A stretch of DNA of 64,000 nucleotides, from positions 327,357 to 391,356 of the forward strand of contig NZ_LILB01000008.1 in the NCBI RefSeq assembly GCF_001274945.1, in the 5' to 3' direction. Every line of letters starts with the position of its first letter. Within the stretch, counting starts at the first letter, position 1. Both the position numbers and the translations under genes were made by a program. The stretch is from Viridibacillus arvi. GTDB taxonomy: Bacteria > Bacillota > Bacilli > Bacillales_A > Planococcaceae. Shown one piece after another: positions 17,894 to 25,949 of this stretch. The notes under the pieces were generated by a model. The model did not search any database and was not told the origin of the DNA. It saw only the letters and a list, made by a program, of their open reading frames with translations.

Positions 17894-17936
17894 CTAAAAA
17901 AAGAAGAGATTGGCTTCATAGCTGTTTACTCTTCTT
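17894..17936 (-). terminator. Riboswitch-controlled terminator
   Basis: On the minus strand AAGAAGAG (from 17936) pairs with CTCTTCTT (to 17901), followed by a T-run. Its 5' arm overlaps the 3' strand of riboswitch helix P1 (17934-17939), the usual arrangement for SAM-dependent attenuation. Confidence 0.85.
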
Positions 17937-18030
17937 ATCTTCAAGCGTTACGCTTCTGGAATTAGCACAGTGCAAAAAAAGTCTGTTGCTGAGATATCAA
18001 AGGGCCAGTCCCTCCATCTCTCTAAATAAG
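17934..18030 (-). promoter_or_regulatory. SAM-I (S-box) riboswitch
   Basis: The minus strand shows the S-box consensus in order: CTTATTTAGAGAGATGGAGG, then GACTGGCCCTTTGATATC, CAGCAAC, GTGCTAATTCC and GATAAG. The outer CTTAT and ATAAG segments form helix P1. It lies about 110 bases upstream of the MetE-like gene and is followed by an overlapping terminator. SAM binding is expected to favour termination. Confidence 0.95.
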
Positions 18031-18211
18031 AAAGTTACATATTTTTAATTACTTGTTATCAATCTACATGTATATCCATAGATTGTCAATATTTAGCGCT
18101 ATTTACCTGTTAACCCCAAATTTCATTGTGTTAAATATTTATTATTACGTATATTTGAAATTAGTTTCTTTTATTTAATTCTATTGATTTAAGTAATTTA
18201 GGCTACCACAT

Positions 18212-18258
18212 AATAAAACAATGCCAGGTCTCTATACTAGACCTGGCATTGTTTTATT
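18212..18258. terminator. Terminator after ykuS
   Basis: The perfect 20-bp inverted repeat AATAAAACAATGCCAGGTCT (18212-18231) and its complement (18239-18258) have a 7-base loop. It overlaps the ykuS stop codon. A/T flanks make it usable in either direction. Confidence 0.85.
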
Positions 18259-18505
18259 AATGTAGATTAAGTTTTTCTTCTACTTTCCGACAGACTTCAT
18301 CTGCGGATAGGCCCGCCGCTTCAATGATTGAACCTTGAATAGACGTATCGTGAATGCCTAGTGCATTATTGTCCAACCCTGTAATGACACAACAATCTAC
18401 ACCCGTTGCATCTGATTCATGTTTCAGTTCAACGATTTCATATCCCTTTGCAAGCAAAGCCTCTGATACATTCGTTAATGATTGCTCTACACCGATTATC
18501 GACAT
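18257..18505 (-). CDS. ykuS: UPF0180 family protein YkuS
   Basis: An 82-residue protein matching the UPF0180/YkuS family end to end: [24 protein letters not shown], then [20 protein letters not shown] with the conserved Cys pair, then [20 protein letters not shown]. The ATG at 18505 is chosen because GGAGGTGAA lies 8 bases upstream; an in-frame GTG (18517) overlaps it. The function is unknown. In B. subtilis ykuS lies in the yku region, as does ykuD; here the two are about 1.6 kb apart, separated by the MetE-like gene. Confidence 0.88.
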   Translation of the reverse strand: MSIIGVEQSLTNVSEALLAKGYEIVELKHESDATGVDCCVITGLDNNALGIHDTSIQGSIIEAAGLSADEVCRKVEEKLNLH

Positions 18506-18640
18506 AGTAGGGTTCACCTCCTAGTTGATAAGATGTCCTTTTCTACTTATATTTATGTATTCAATTTCAACTAAAAAAAAGACAAAACCCATAATAAGAT
18601 ATCTAGTATACGTAGTGTCGTTGAAATGGTCATTAAAATA

Positions 18641-18671
18641 AAAAAACGCACATCTTAAAAGATGCGCGTTT
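18641..18671 (-). terminator. Terminator after yabR
   Basis: AAACGCACATCTT (18644-18656) pairs with GATGCGCGTTT (18661-18671), and AAA runs give a T-run on the minus strand. It lies 17 bases past the S1-domain gene. Confidence 0.85.
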
Positions 18672-18687
18672 CTTCTGCTATCTATAA

Positions 18688-19116
18688 TTACCCTCTTCTT
18701 CCGCCTCTTCCACCGCGTTTAGACTCGGTGCTGCGTTTTAGAGTAGATAAGTTATCTTCACTTGATTTTAAGAATTTAGCCATCTTATCTTCAAAAGTTT
18801 CTTTCGGTTGGAAATTGCCTCGTTGGCGATTATCCTTCTGACGATAAGGGCGCTTCGTATAAGAAGACGTACTTTCAACAGGTTTATCAATCGCTTTTTT
18901 AATAGATAAGGCAATTTTTCCTTCTTTTTCGCTTAGGACTTTTACTTCTACTTGATCCCCTACTTTAAGATGTTCATTAATATCTTTTACGTAAGCTTCT
19001 GCAACTTCACTAATGTGCACAAGTCCCGTCACCTTATCTGGCAACTCAACAAACGCACCAAAATTTGTAATTCCTGTAACTTTACCTTGTACCTTACTAC
19101 CAATTTCTACTGACAA
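18688..19116 (-). CDS. yabR: S1 domain RNA-binding protein, YabR-like
   Basis: A 142-residue cytoplasmic protein. Residues 1-75 are a single S1/OB-fold RNA-binding domain (GSKVQGKVTGITNFGAFVEL, GLVHISEVAEAYVKD, KVGDQVEVKVL, KIALSIKK). The tail has a FEDKMAKFLKSSED helix and ends in the basic SESKRGGRGGRRG-type run seen in B. subtilis YabR. The related GSP13/YugI is shorter and lacks this tail. It probably binds RNA or associates with ribosomes. In B. subtilis yabR lies beside divIC; here it stands alone. Confidence 0.87.
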   Translation of the reverse strand: MSVEIGSKVQGKVTGITNFGAFVELPDKVTGLVHISEVAEAYVKDINEHLKVGDQVEVKVLSEKEGKIALSIKKAIDKPVESTSSYTKRPYRQKDNRQRGNFQPKETFEDKMAKFLKSSEDNLSTLKRSTESKRGGRGGRRG

Positions 19117-19361
19117 TCCATTTCCTCCTAATAAATACTATACTTTATTATATCAAATTTTATTTTTCGCGCCAGTCTTCCGTTATATAATTTAATATCA
19201 ACAATATATTCAATTTAATACTCATAACTTAAATAGTATCGCTGACTGGGTGACTGGCACCTTTAGATTTATAAAAAAACCACGTAATAGAGGAAATTGA
19301 TGATATGTTCAGAATATATAAGTGAAGGCGAAAGTCCATTTTTGAGAGGAGGAAATGAGTA

Positions 19362-19910
19362 ATGTCAAAGAGAGTATTATTGTTAGCTGGAGATGCCGTT
19401 GAAGCTTTGGAGATTTATTATCCGTATTTTCGTTGTCTTGAAGAGGGCTATGATGTGCAAATAGCTGCTCCATCGAAGAAAAACTTACAAACGGTCGTTC
19501 ACGATTTTATTGGTTGGGATACTTATACTGAGAGTAAAGGATACCTTATTGAATCTCATTTGGCGTTTGAGGATGTACAGCCTGAAGAGTATGATGGATT
19601 GATTATCCCTGGAGGAAGAGCTCCTGAATACATTCGATTAAATGAAAATGTTCCAAAAATCGTCGCTCATTTCTTTGAGGCAAATAAACCTGTTGCAGCA
19701 ATTTGCCACGCTAGTCTCATTTTAACAACTGTTTCTCAATACTTAAAAGGTCGCGAATTAACGGCTTATATCGCTTGTAAACCAGATGTAGAAGCCGCGG
19801 GAGCAACTTATATTGAAGACCCACTCCATGTTCAAGGAAACCTCATTTCCGGACATGCTTGGCCGGATCTACCAGGATTTATGAGGGAATTCATTAAACA
19901 ACTACAATAA
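19362..19910 (+). CDS. DJ-1/PfpI family protein
   Basis: A 182-residue class I glutamine amidotransferase-like protein of the DJ-1/PfpI superfamily. The nucleophile elbow is AAICHAS (Cys115-His116), the acidic partner is Glu14 in AVEALE, and IIPGGRAPEY is the conserved GGR loop. Family members include peptidase-like, glyoxalase/deglycase-like and chaperone-like proteins, so the activity cannot be assigned. The ATG is preceded by GAGAGGAGGAA. It is a plus-strand monocistronic gene with a strong terminator. Confidence 0.87.
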   Translation: MSKRVLLLAGDAVEALEIYYPYFRCLEEGYDVQIAAPSKKNLQTVVHDFIGWDTYTESKGYLIESHLAFEDVQPEEYDGLIIPGGRAPEYIRLNENVPKIVAHFFEANKPVAAICHASLILTTVSQYLKGRELTAYIACKPDVEAAGATYIEDPLHVQGNLISGHAWPDLPGFMREFIKQLQ

Positions 19911-19937
19911 GAATTTTTCATAAAAAATAGACAAGAG

Positions 19938-19979
19938 AAAGTATCCAAAATATCTTAAAGTATTTTGGATACTTTTTTT
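19938..19979 (+). terminator. Terminator after DJ-1/PfpI gene
   Basis: AAAGTATCCAAAATA pairs with TATTTTGGATACTTT and is followed by TTTT. It lies 28 bases after the stop codon. Confidence 0.88.
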
Positions 19980-20008
19980 GATAGCTACTAATTCACTTCC
20001 TCATAAAC

Positions 20009-20185
20009 CTCATTCATAATCAATAATCACTTGTTCATTGGAATTATTCTGAATATGATGACCTTCTTTAGTGTGTAACCCAATTGGCATTTCTACACTT
20101 TTTATTACTAAACTCTACTACACTTATTCTGCCTGCATTATTATTTTTCCATTCGTTTCACAGAATATACTTTTTGTAATTGCTA
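20009..20185 (-). pseudogene. Possible decayed protein-coding gene
   Basis: On the minus strand three adjacent frames each give protein-like text with no shared start. These are AITKSIFCETNGKIIMQAE (then stop), NAGRISVVEFSNKK in a second frame, and VEMPIGLHTKEGHHIQNNSN followed by EQVIIDYE and a stop in a third. Joined by two frameshifts they would read as one C-terminal domain. I do not recognise the family. The gap between the DJ-1 gene and the SASP gene is otherwise empty, so a remnant is plausible, but chance is possible. Confidence 0.35.
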
Positions 20186-20268
20186 TAGGAGCCTAAAAAA
20201 CATCCTCTTCACTACATGTATTAAAAACAAATTCTTGTCCATTCTAATATCTCAAGGAGGTGAAAATT

Positions 20269-20478
20269 ATGGCTTCAAATAATCGAAGTTCTAATAAACT
20301 TGAAGTACCAGGTGTTCAACAAGCAGTTGATCAAATGAAATATGAAATTGCACAAGAATTTGGTGTACAACTTGGTGGAGAAGCTTCTTCTCGCGCAAAC
20401 GGCTCAGTTGGTGGAGAAATCACTAAACGACTAGTTCAAATGGCTGAAAACCAAGTAAAAGGTAAATCTGGACAATAA
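20269..20478 (+). CDS. Alpha/beta-type small acid-soluble spore protein
   Basis: A 69-residue SASP. It has the N-terminal N/S-rich tail, [22 protein letters not shown] (including the germination-protease recognition region around KYEIAQEFG) and the C-terminal [16 protein letters not shown], the two DNA-binding helices. It saturates spore DNA and protects it from UV and heat. AAGGAGGTG lies 8 bases upstream of the ATG at 20269; the GTG at 20260 overlaps that site. Expression in the forespore under sigma-G is expected, but I could not pin down a convincing promoter. Confidence 0.95.
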   Translation: MASNNRSSNKLEVPGVQQAVDQMKYEIAQEFGVQLGGEASSRANGSVGGEITKRLVQMAENQVKGKSGQ

Positions 20479-20532
20479 AAATCCAAAGTATGAAGGTAGA
20501 GTTATCATGCTCTACCTTTTTACTTTGGATTT
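20479..20532. terminator. Bidirectional terminator after SASP gene
   Basis: AAATCCAAAGTA...GGTAGAG pairs with CTCTACC...TACTTTGGATTT around an 8-base loop. The long stem with A/T flanks suits the convergent SASP and MFS genes. Confidence 0.85.
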
Positions 20533-20550
20533 AAAATTAGCTATTTAATA

Positions 20551-21912
20551 TTAACTATTCGTAGAAGATTTTAATATTGTAACTTTATTAGCAGTCACTT
20601 GCTTCTCTAATGCGTAATCTGCACGTTCTTCACGAATAAAACTCATAGCTATTGCCCCAAAAATTGCGGCAATACCAATTGCAAAAAAGTTATACTGCGG
20701 TTGGAGATTAAAAGTTAATAGAATACCCATATAAGTTGGAGCAACAATGGAACCGATACGTCCGAATGCCATTGTGCTACCTAGTGCAGCCGCGCGAACA
20801 TCGACAGAATAGTATTCAGCTACATATGCATTAGACATGTTTTGTAAACCAAGTGAAGCAGCACCAATAATAATAATTAGCACATATGCAAGATAAATAT
20901 TTTTTGAAAATCCAATAAGTGTTAGTGACACAGCTCCAACTAAATAAAGTGGGATAAGTACACGTTTGAAACCAAGGAATTTAATGAGGTTGCTGAATAT
21001 CATTGTTCCAGCAATTGACCCGAATTGTAGTGCTACAATAAACATAAGACTCGATTTTAAGTCATAGCCTGCATTCATCATTAATGTTGGAAGCCATGTA
21101 TTCAAAGAATACATTAAGATAAATGTACAGAAGCATGATAGCCAAAACATCATCGTACTTAGACCCAGTTTGTTTTTGAACAGATCACGTACTGGTGACT
21201 TTTGAATTTTTTCCTGTTTGACATATGCAAATTGAACATCTTTAGGAAGCATTGGCTCTATTTTTTGTAGGACAATAACAAGACCTTTTGTATCCTTTTG
21301 TTGAATTAAATAATTAACAGATTCTGGAATTATAGGTACAATAAACGGTAATATAAGAAGTGGTAAACCAGCAATCCAATAAACAGGTTGCCAACCAAAT
21401 TTTTCAAGTAATACTTGTCCGCTAAACGAGGCAAGCATAGCACCTACAGAGTAACCACAAAAAATTAATGAAATAATGGCAGCACGGTGTTTTGTTGGCG
21501 CATATTCTGAAATCAAAGAAGCGATATTTGGCATAACACCACCAAATCCTAACCCTGCAATAACACGACAAATTACAAATAATAGAGGCGTTGGTGCGAA
21601 TCCAGATAATAATGTAAAGAGGCTAAAGATAAGGGTTGTTAAAATAATAATGCGTTTTCTTCCGAAACGATCTAAATACAACCCGAATAAGACAGCACCA
21701 ATTGCAGTTCCCATTGTTGTATAACTACTAATTGACCCCGCTACTATATTAGACAGTCCCCATTCTGCTTTTAACAAAGGAATGGTCGCACCATAGATGA
21801 CAACATCATAGCCGTCGAACATCATAATAAAAAACAAACAAATAATTAAAATATAATGAAAACCTTTTAATTTACTCTGATTAACTATTTCAATGGGGTT
21901 GACTGTATTCAC
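20551..21912 (-). CDS. MFS transporter, AAHS-like (aromatic acid:H+ symporter type)
   Basis: A 453-residue protein with 12 hydrophobic segments. The N-terminal DGYDVVIYG in helix 1, GLYLDRFGRKR in loop 2-3 and RVIAGLGFGGVMPN in helix 4 are typical of the AAHS branch (PcaK/BenK relatives). The start is GTG (21912) with GGAGG five bases upstream. It follows the MetE-like gene at 22072-23175 by 159 bases on the same strand, so co-transcription is possible, although a hairpin lies between them. The substrate is probably a small organic anion; the link to methyl-group metabolism is only contextual. Confidence 0.85.
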   Translation of the reverse strand: MNTVNPIEIVNQSKLKGFHYILIICLFFIMMFDGYDVVIYGATIPLLKAEWGLSNIVAGSISSYTTMGTAIGAVLFGLYLDRFGRKRIIILTTLIFSLFTLLSGFAPTPLLFVICRVIAGLGFGGVMPNIASLISEYAPTKHRAAIISLIFCGYSVGAMLASFSGQVLLEKFGWQPVYWIAGLPLLILPFIVPIIPESVNYLIQQKDTKGLVIVLQKIEPMLPKDVQFAYVKQEKIQKSPVRDLFKNKLGLSTMMFWLSCFCTFILMYSLNTWLPTLMMNAGYDLKSSLMFIVALQFGSIAGTMIFSNLIKFLGFKRVLIPLYLVGAVSLTLIGFSKNIYLAYVLIIIIGAASLGLQNMSNAYVAEYYSVDVRAAALGSTMAFGRIGSIVAPTYMGILLTFNLQPQYNFFAIGIAAIFGAIAMSFIREERADYALEKQVTANKVTILKSSTNS

Positions 21913-21949
21913 TGTATCCTCCGATATGCATTTAATTTAAGGTATATGG

Positions 21950-22000
21950 CTACCATCTTTAGAAAGAAAATAAAAGATTTTCAGTTAAAAATGATAGCTT
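21950..22000 (-). other. Intercistronic hairpin between metE-like and MFS genes
   Basis: GCTACCATCTTTA and TAAAAATGATAGC form an imperfect outer stem, and GAAAAT / ATTTTC an inner one. On the minus strand there is no clean T-run, so it may be a processing or partial-termination element rather than a full terminator. Confidence 0.5.
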
Positions 22001-22071
22001 TCAATCTAATTCTAATTATTTTTTATTTTACTTTTCTCACAAACTGATTACATGCTTGCAAAAAAAATGTA

Positions 22072-23175
22072 TTATCGCCAAATTTCATCTGCTATTTCTT
22101 TAACAAAGCGAAGTTTACGCCATTGTTGTTCTTCTGTTAAAATATTGCCTTCTTCTGTGGATGAAAAGCCGCATTGTGGACTTAAACAAAGTTGTTCAAG
22201 TGGTACATAAGTTGCCGCTTCTGCAATACGCTTTTTAATATATTCTTTATCTTCTAATTCACCTGACTTAGATGTTACTAGGCCTAGTACGATTTTTAAA
22301 TCTTTGCGGTTAACATATTTTAATGGCTCAAAACTTCCTGAACGCTCGTCGTCAAATTCTAGGAATAAACCATCTACATTTAAACCTCCGAAAATTACTT
22401 CAGAAGCATAATCATAGCCACCACTTGAGAAATAATTAGATTTATAGTTACCACGGCAAATATGCATTGTTACTACTAAATCTTCTGGTTTATGAGCAAT
22501 AGATTCATTAATCATAGTTTGCATTACTTTTAACTCTTCCGCTGGATCTAAACCTTTAGCACGTAGCTTGTTGTGACCTTCTTCTGAGAATAAATCTGCC
22601 CACGCTGTGTCATCTAATTGTAAGTAACGGCAACCAGCATCATAAAATGCTTGGATTGCTTTTCGATAAGCTATAATTGTATCTTGTTGAAGCTTTTCTC
22701 GATCTTCGTACTTTTCGAGTTCTACATCAGCGCGGCATAAAAGCATGTTTGGACTTGGAATCGTTTGTTTCGCTACTGTATCACCAGCATGTTCTTTTAA
22801 AAATTTGAAATGCTCTACAAATGGATGTCTTGAAAAATCGATATCTCCAACAACACGGATACCGCCTTTACGAGTCTCCATTTTATGGAATTTAAGACCG
22901 GTTTCTTTTGCGTATAATTCTACTCCATCAAGCTCGCCTAAAAAATCAAAATGCCACCAGCTTCTACGGAATTCACCATCTGTAACCCCTAATACATCAT
23001 TTTCTTTTTGCTTTTCAATAACTCTGATAATCTCGTTATTTTCAATATTTGTTAACTCTTCATATGTAATTGCCCCTGATTTATATTGTTCCCGTGCCTG
23101 TATTAAATTTGTAGGGCGTAATAAGCTTCCTACATGATCATAACGAAATGGAGCAGTTGTAGTTTTTACTGTCAT
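22072..23175 (-). CDS. MetE C-terminal-like methyltransferase (YxjG/YxjH family), second copy
   Basis: A 367-residue paralog of the 16704-17825 product, similar along its whole length (APFRYDHVGSLLRP, WWHFDFLGELDGV, YLQLDDTAW, MHICRGNYKSNY, LFLEFDDERSG, LSPQCGFSSTEEGN). The Zn ligands His, Cys, Glu and Cys are all present. It is expected to transfer a methyl group to a thiol such as homocysteine. The ATG is preceded by AAGGAG. Unlike the other copy, its 200-base upstream region has no S-box. A short dyad (TATAG-N7-CTATA at about 23264-23280) could be an operator. The neighbouring MFS gene may supply its substrate. Confidence 0.87.
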   Translation of the reverse strand: MTVKTTTAPFRYDHVGSLLRPTNLIQAREQYKSGAITYEELTNIENNEIIRVIEKQKENDVLGVTDGEFRRSWWHFDFLGELDGVELYAKETGLKFHKMETRKGGIRVVGDIDFSRHPFVEHFKFLKEHAGDTVAKQTIPSPNMLLCRADVELEKYEDREKLQQDTIIAYRKAIQAFYDAGCRYLQLDDTAWADLFSEEGHNKLRAKGLDPAEELKVMQTMINESIAHKPEDLVVTMHICRGNYKSNYFSSGGYDYASEVIFGGLNVDGLFLEFDDERSGSFEPLKYVNRKDLKIVLGLVTSKSGELEDKEYIKKRIAEAATYVPLEQLCLSPQCGFSSTEEGNILTEEQQWRKLRFVKEIADEIWR

Positions 23176-23315
23176 AGTTTGTATCTCCTTAAATTTGTGA
23201 TGTAAGGAAAGTGTAGCATGATAATATTGTTAGCATATAACACATATAATGTATCTCTAGTTATAGCTTTAAACTATAGCTAAACTTTTTCTTCAACACT
23301 CTAAACTAATAAAAC

Positions 23316-23352
23316 ACAAAAAGCCCTTTCCAAAGAAAGAGGCTTTTTGTGA
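23316..23352 (-). terminator. Terminator after DUF1456 gene
   Basis: CACAAAAAGCC and GGCTTTTTGTG are exact complements with a short inner CTTTC / GAAAG stem. It lies 21 bases past the stop codon. Confidence 0.85.
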
Positions 23353-23372
23353 AAATTAAATATTCTTTTCTA

Positions 23373-23879
23373 TTACGCTCTATACCTTACAGCCAAGCCT
23401 TTTAAAAATTTACGTGCGAAATTATCACCGCACTCTTTATAATTTCTATGCCCTGGTTTTCTAAAGATAGCGCCTAATTCGCCTTTTGAAACAGCTATAC
23501 CACCATCATCAAGGATATCCAACATATCTTCTGTTGTTAATTGTAGTGCTACTTTCAATTTTTTAAGAAGCATATTATTCACATGATCCTTAGTTGTTTC
23601 AGGAGCTTTTAGTTGCCCTGGTTTTGCATCCTGTTTTCCTCTTTTGAAAGTAATGAAGCCATTTAAAAATGACTCTAACATTTTATAATCACATTTTATC
23701 TGATCGTCATTTTCTTCTACGTTAACTTCATCATCGAATTCATCTTTTGTTTTTGTCAGTATCTTTGGTACTTCTTCTCTTGTTACTTCCATTCCACCAA
23801 GTTTAAATATCTCTACCATATCTCTATTTTTTATATCTAGAGCGTATCTTGTTCTAATTAAAATATCATTGTTATCCAT
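23373..23879 (-). CDS. DUF1456 family protein (YehS-like)
   Basis: A 168-residue protein with two copies of the DUF1456 fold. The first (about 1-80) has NDILIRTRYALDIKNRDMVEI and FLNGFITFKRGKQ. The second (about 100-168) has NNMLLKKLKVALQLTTEDMLDIL and GHRNYKECGDNFARKFLKGLA. Both match the E. coli YehS pattern. An acidic linker (about 48-62) is longer than usual. It is cytoplasmic; the function has not been established. Monocistronic. Confidence 0.87.
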   Translation of the reverse strand: MDNNDILIRTRYALDIKNRDMVEIFKLGGMEVTREEVPKILTKTKDEFDDEVNVEENDDQIKCDYKMLESFLNGFITFKRGKQDAKPGQLKAPETTKDHVNNMLLKKLKVALQLTTEDMLDILDDGGIAVSKGELGAIFRKPGHRNYKECGDNFARKFLKGLAVRYRA

Positions 23880-24213
23880 TTATAATGCACCTCATACTAT
23901 TGCTTTTTTTCTTCGCCGCTTCAGCAGTTTGATTATCCTTAAAGAATCTTAACACGTATATACACAACGTTGTTAGTAGTACCTAAAAAAAACTCTATTT
24001 CTATCAATTAGCTTTAGGAGTCGACATCAATATTTAAATCGCCTATTCAAAGAGCTATAAAGACATACTACTCTACAAGTAAGTGTAAACACTCTTATAA
24101 TCTCCATTCTCACAAGAAATAAGGTTTATTTCAAGTTTCGCTTAGTACTCGTACATTTTTATCTTCTCACTCACTAACTAATCTATACTACCCATTAGTT
24201 TTTTTAATAAAAA
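23880..24213. other. Intergenic, nothing recognised
   Basis: An AT-rich gap upstream of the DUF1456 gene (minus) and downstream of the MFS gene at 24283. I see no coding frame with a start and ribosome binding site, no strong hairpin and no clear promoter beyond what the DUF1456 gene must have. Confidence 0.5.
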
Positions 24214-24249
24214 AAAGACCATAGATTATTTCAAATCCATGGTCTTCTT
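24214..24249 (-). terminator. Terminator after PyrR-leader MFS gene
   Basis: AAGACCATAGATT pairs with AATCCATGGTCTT, and the eight A residues on the left give a T-run on the minus strand. It lies 34 bases past the stop. Confidence 0.85.
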
Positions 24250-24282
24250 TAACATTGTACTGTAAGTTAAGTTGTTTTGTGT

Positions 24283-25497
24283 TTATACTTCCTCAATTGA
24301 TTGCATAGGCTTCCATGTACTATTTTTCAAAGTAAGCATGACAATAAAGGAAATGCAATATAGTACTGCTAAATAGACCATCGCGACTGTCATGTCATAA
24401 CTCTGTAGAATATAACCTACAAGGATTGGTGAAAATCCTCCTATAGCTCTACCAAAGTTAAAAATCGTGTTTGTAGCTGTACTACGAATCTGAACGGGAT
24501 AAAAACTGCTAATTAATGCACCATATCCGGCAAACATTCCATTTGAGAAGAATCCAACGATTGCACCACCTAATAATACACCTACACTTCCAGTTGCATA
24601 TGAGTATAAAAACACCGCACATGCAGAGGCAAGAAGAAAGATTCCAAAGGCACGCTTTGCACCAAATCGGTCCATGAATCTTCCGAAGGTTAACATACCT
24701 ATAATCATTCCTACTGCTGTACTGATTGTCCAAAGTGCAGAGCTTGAAATAGATAAACCTTGTGATTGTTGCAACATAGATGGCAGCCAAATCATCAAGC
24801 CATTATAACCAGCAATTTGAACAGTTGCCATAATGATTAAAGAGATAGTTGTCATGGTAGTTCGAGGAGTTTCAAACAATTGAACTAACTTACTCTTTTC
24901 ATTTTTATTATTTATTTTCTTATTCTTCTGAGCAGCTAGCCACTCAGGTGATTCATCAAGATTCTTACGTACAATAACAGCAAAAATAACAGGCACTACA
25001 CCAACGAAAAATAATGCTCTCCAACCTAATGTAGGAAGAATAATTGCACTAAGCAACGCCGCGATAATGACACCGTATTGAGCACCTACACTGACATATG
25101 AAGATGCTCTCCCTTGTTTGTTCTTTGGCCAGGCTTCTGCAACAAGCGCCATACCGATCCCATATTCACCACCAGCACCTAACCCAGCAATAAATCTATA
25201 TATATATACTTGTTCAATATTTGTTGCTAATCCTGTTAATGCTGTGCCCATTGCAAACAGCAAAACGGTATAGGTGAAAACTTTTACTCGTCCATACTTA
25301 TCTGCTAAAACCCCAAAAATAATTCCACCTAATAACATACCTATATTTGTTATAGAAGAAATAAGTCCGCCAGTTGCCAAATCAATGTTAAATTCCGAAA
25401 TAATCATTGTCATTGCAAAAGAGATAAACATAATGTCCATGCCTTCTAATGTTAAACCAGCTACCGACGCTACCACTGTTTTTTTACGATAATCCAT
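24283..25497 (-). CDS. MFS transporter under a PyrR-type attenuator
   Basis: A 404-residue transporter with 12 hydrophobic segments. GVLADKYGRVKV in loop 2-3 and YRFIAGLGAGGEYGIGMALVAEAWP in helix 4 place it in the AAHS/SP-like part of the MFS. The ATG at 25497 has GGAGG 8 bases upstream; an upstream in-frame TTG (25512) overlaps that ribosome binding site. Its leader (25660-25790) contains a PyrR-binding stem-loop, antiterminator and terminator, so expression should fall when UMP is high. This predicts uptake of a pyrimidine, orotate, a precursor, or a compound drained by pyrimidine synthesis. Neither the family nor residues alone give the substrate. Confidence 0.85.
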   Translation of the reverse strand: MDYRKKTVVASVAGLTLEGMDIMFISFAMTMIISEFNIDLATGGLISSITNIGMLLGGIIFGVLADKYGRVKVFTYTVLLFAMGTALTGLATNIEQVYIYRFIAGLGAGGEYGIGMALVAEAWPKNKQGRASSYVSVGAQYGVIIAALLSAIILPTLGWRALFFVGVVPVIFAVIVRKNLDESPEWLAAQKNKKINNKNEKSKLVQLFETPRTTMTTISLIIMATVQIAGYNGLMIWLPSMLQQSQGLSISSSALWTISTAVGMIIGMLTFGRFMDRFGAKRAFGIFLLASACAVFLYSYATGSVGVLLGGAIVGFFSNGMFAGYGALISSFYPVQIRSTATNTIFNFGRAIGGFSPILVGYILQSYDMTVAMVYLAVLYCISFIVMLTLKNSTWKPMQSIEEV

Positions 25498-25659
25498 TTT
25501 ACGATCCTCCAATATTTTCTTACTGTAAATATTCTCTTTTATTTCCAGAGGAATGGATGTATCAATCTATTAAATGAAACTTCTCCATTTTCCTTTTAAG
25601 CCTCACAGGACTTCCTTTAAAAGAGGTACTAAAGTTATATCTACGCATAACATTAAAGC

Positions 25660-25790
25660 AAAATAAATACCCTTCCGTCAGAGATGACAAAAGGGCATGA
25701 AAAAACAAAGATATAATAACAAATAAAATATCAAGTAGCCCTTTTTAGCCTCTCTGGGCTATATTAAAGGATAATTATCTTGTTATTTAT
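25660..25790 (-). promoter_or_regulatory. PyrR-binding pyrimidine attenuator leader
   Basis: The minus-strand RNA contains ATCCTTTAA then AGCCCAGAGAGGCT (plus 25747-25760), which matches the PyrR-binding consensus ARUCCNGNGAGGYU at all positions but one (U to C). Three alternative pairings are visible. The binding hairpin is TAGCCC / GGGCTA, and the antiterminator is AAAAGGGC with GCCCTTTT. The terminator is CCCTTTTGTCA with TGACGGAAGGG (25670-25696), followed by TATTTATTTT. This is the arrangement of B. subtilis pyr leaders. UMP-bound PyrR should favour termination ahead of the MFS gene. Confidence 0.88.
25670..25696 (-). terminator. Attenuator terminator of PyrR leader
   Basis: An 11-bp stem (two G-U pairs) with TCTC loop and T-rich tail on the minus strand. 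Its 5' arm is shared with the antiterminator, so the two are mutually exclusive. It might also end readthrough from the upstream MFS gene at 25950. Confidence 0.85.
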
Positions 25791-25949
25791 TCTAACAAAC
25801 TATAAATTGTTTTACCATAGCATATTATATAAAAATAATATATGAGCTACATTAGGGGATACATAACACATAGAATCATGCATTTTATTTTCTAAAAAAC
25901 ACATTTTAACAAGCGCTCTTCTAGAAATATTTCTATTTATTTATGCTAG

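Noticed and set aside
19980..20268. Sigma-G promoter for the SASP gene
   Set aside because: Several partial matches occur but none has convincing -35 and -10 elements with proper spacing.
23259..23285. TATAG-N7-CTATA dyad upstream of the second MetE-like gene as a defined operator
   Set aside because: Short and AT-rich; it could be chance, so it is mentioned only in the gene entry.
24509..24790. 93-codon frame inside the MFS gene
   Set aside because: Cys/Trp/Ile-rich shadow frame of a membrane protein gene with no ribosome binding site.
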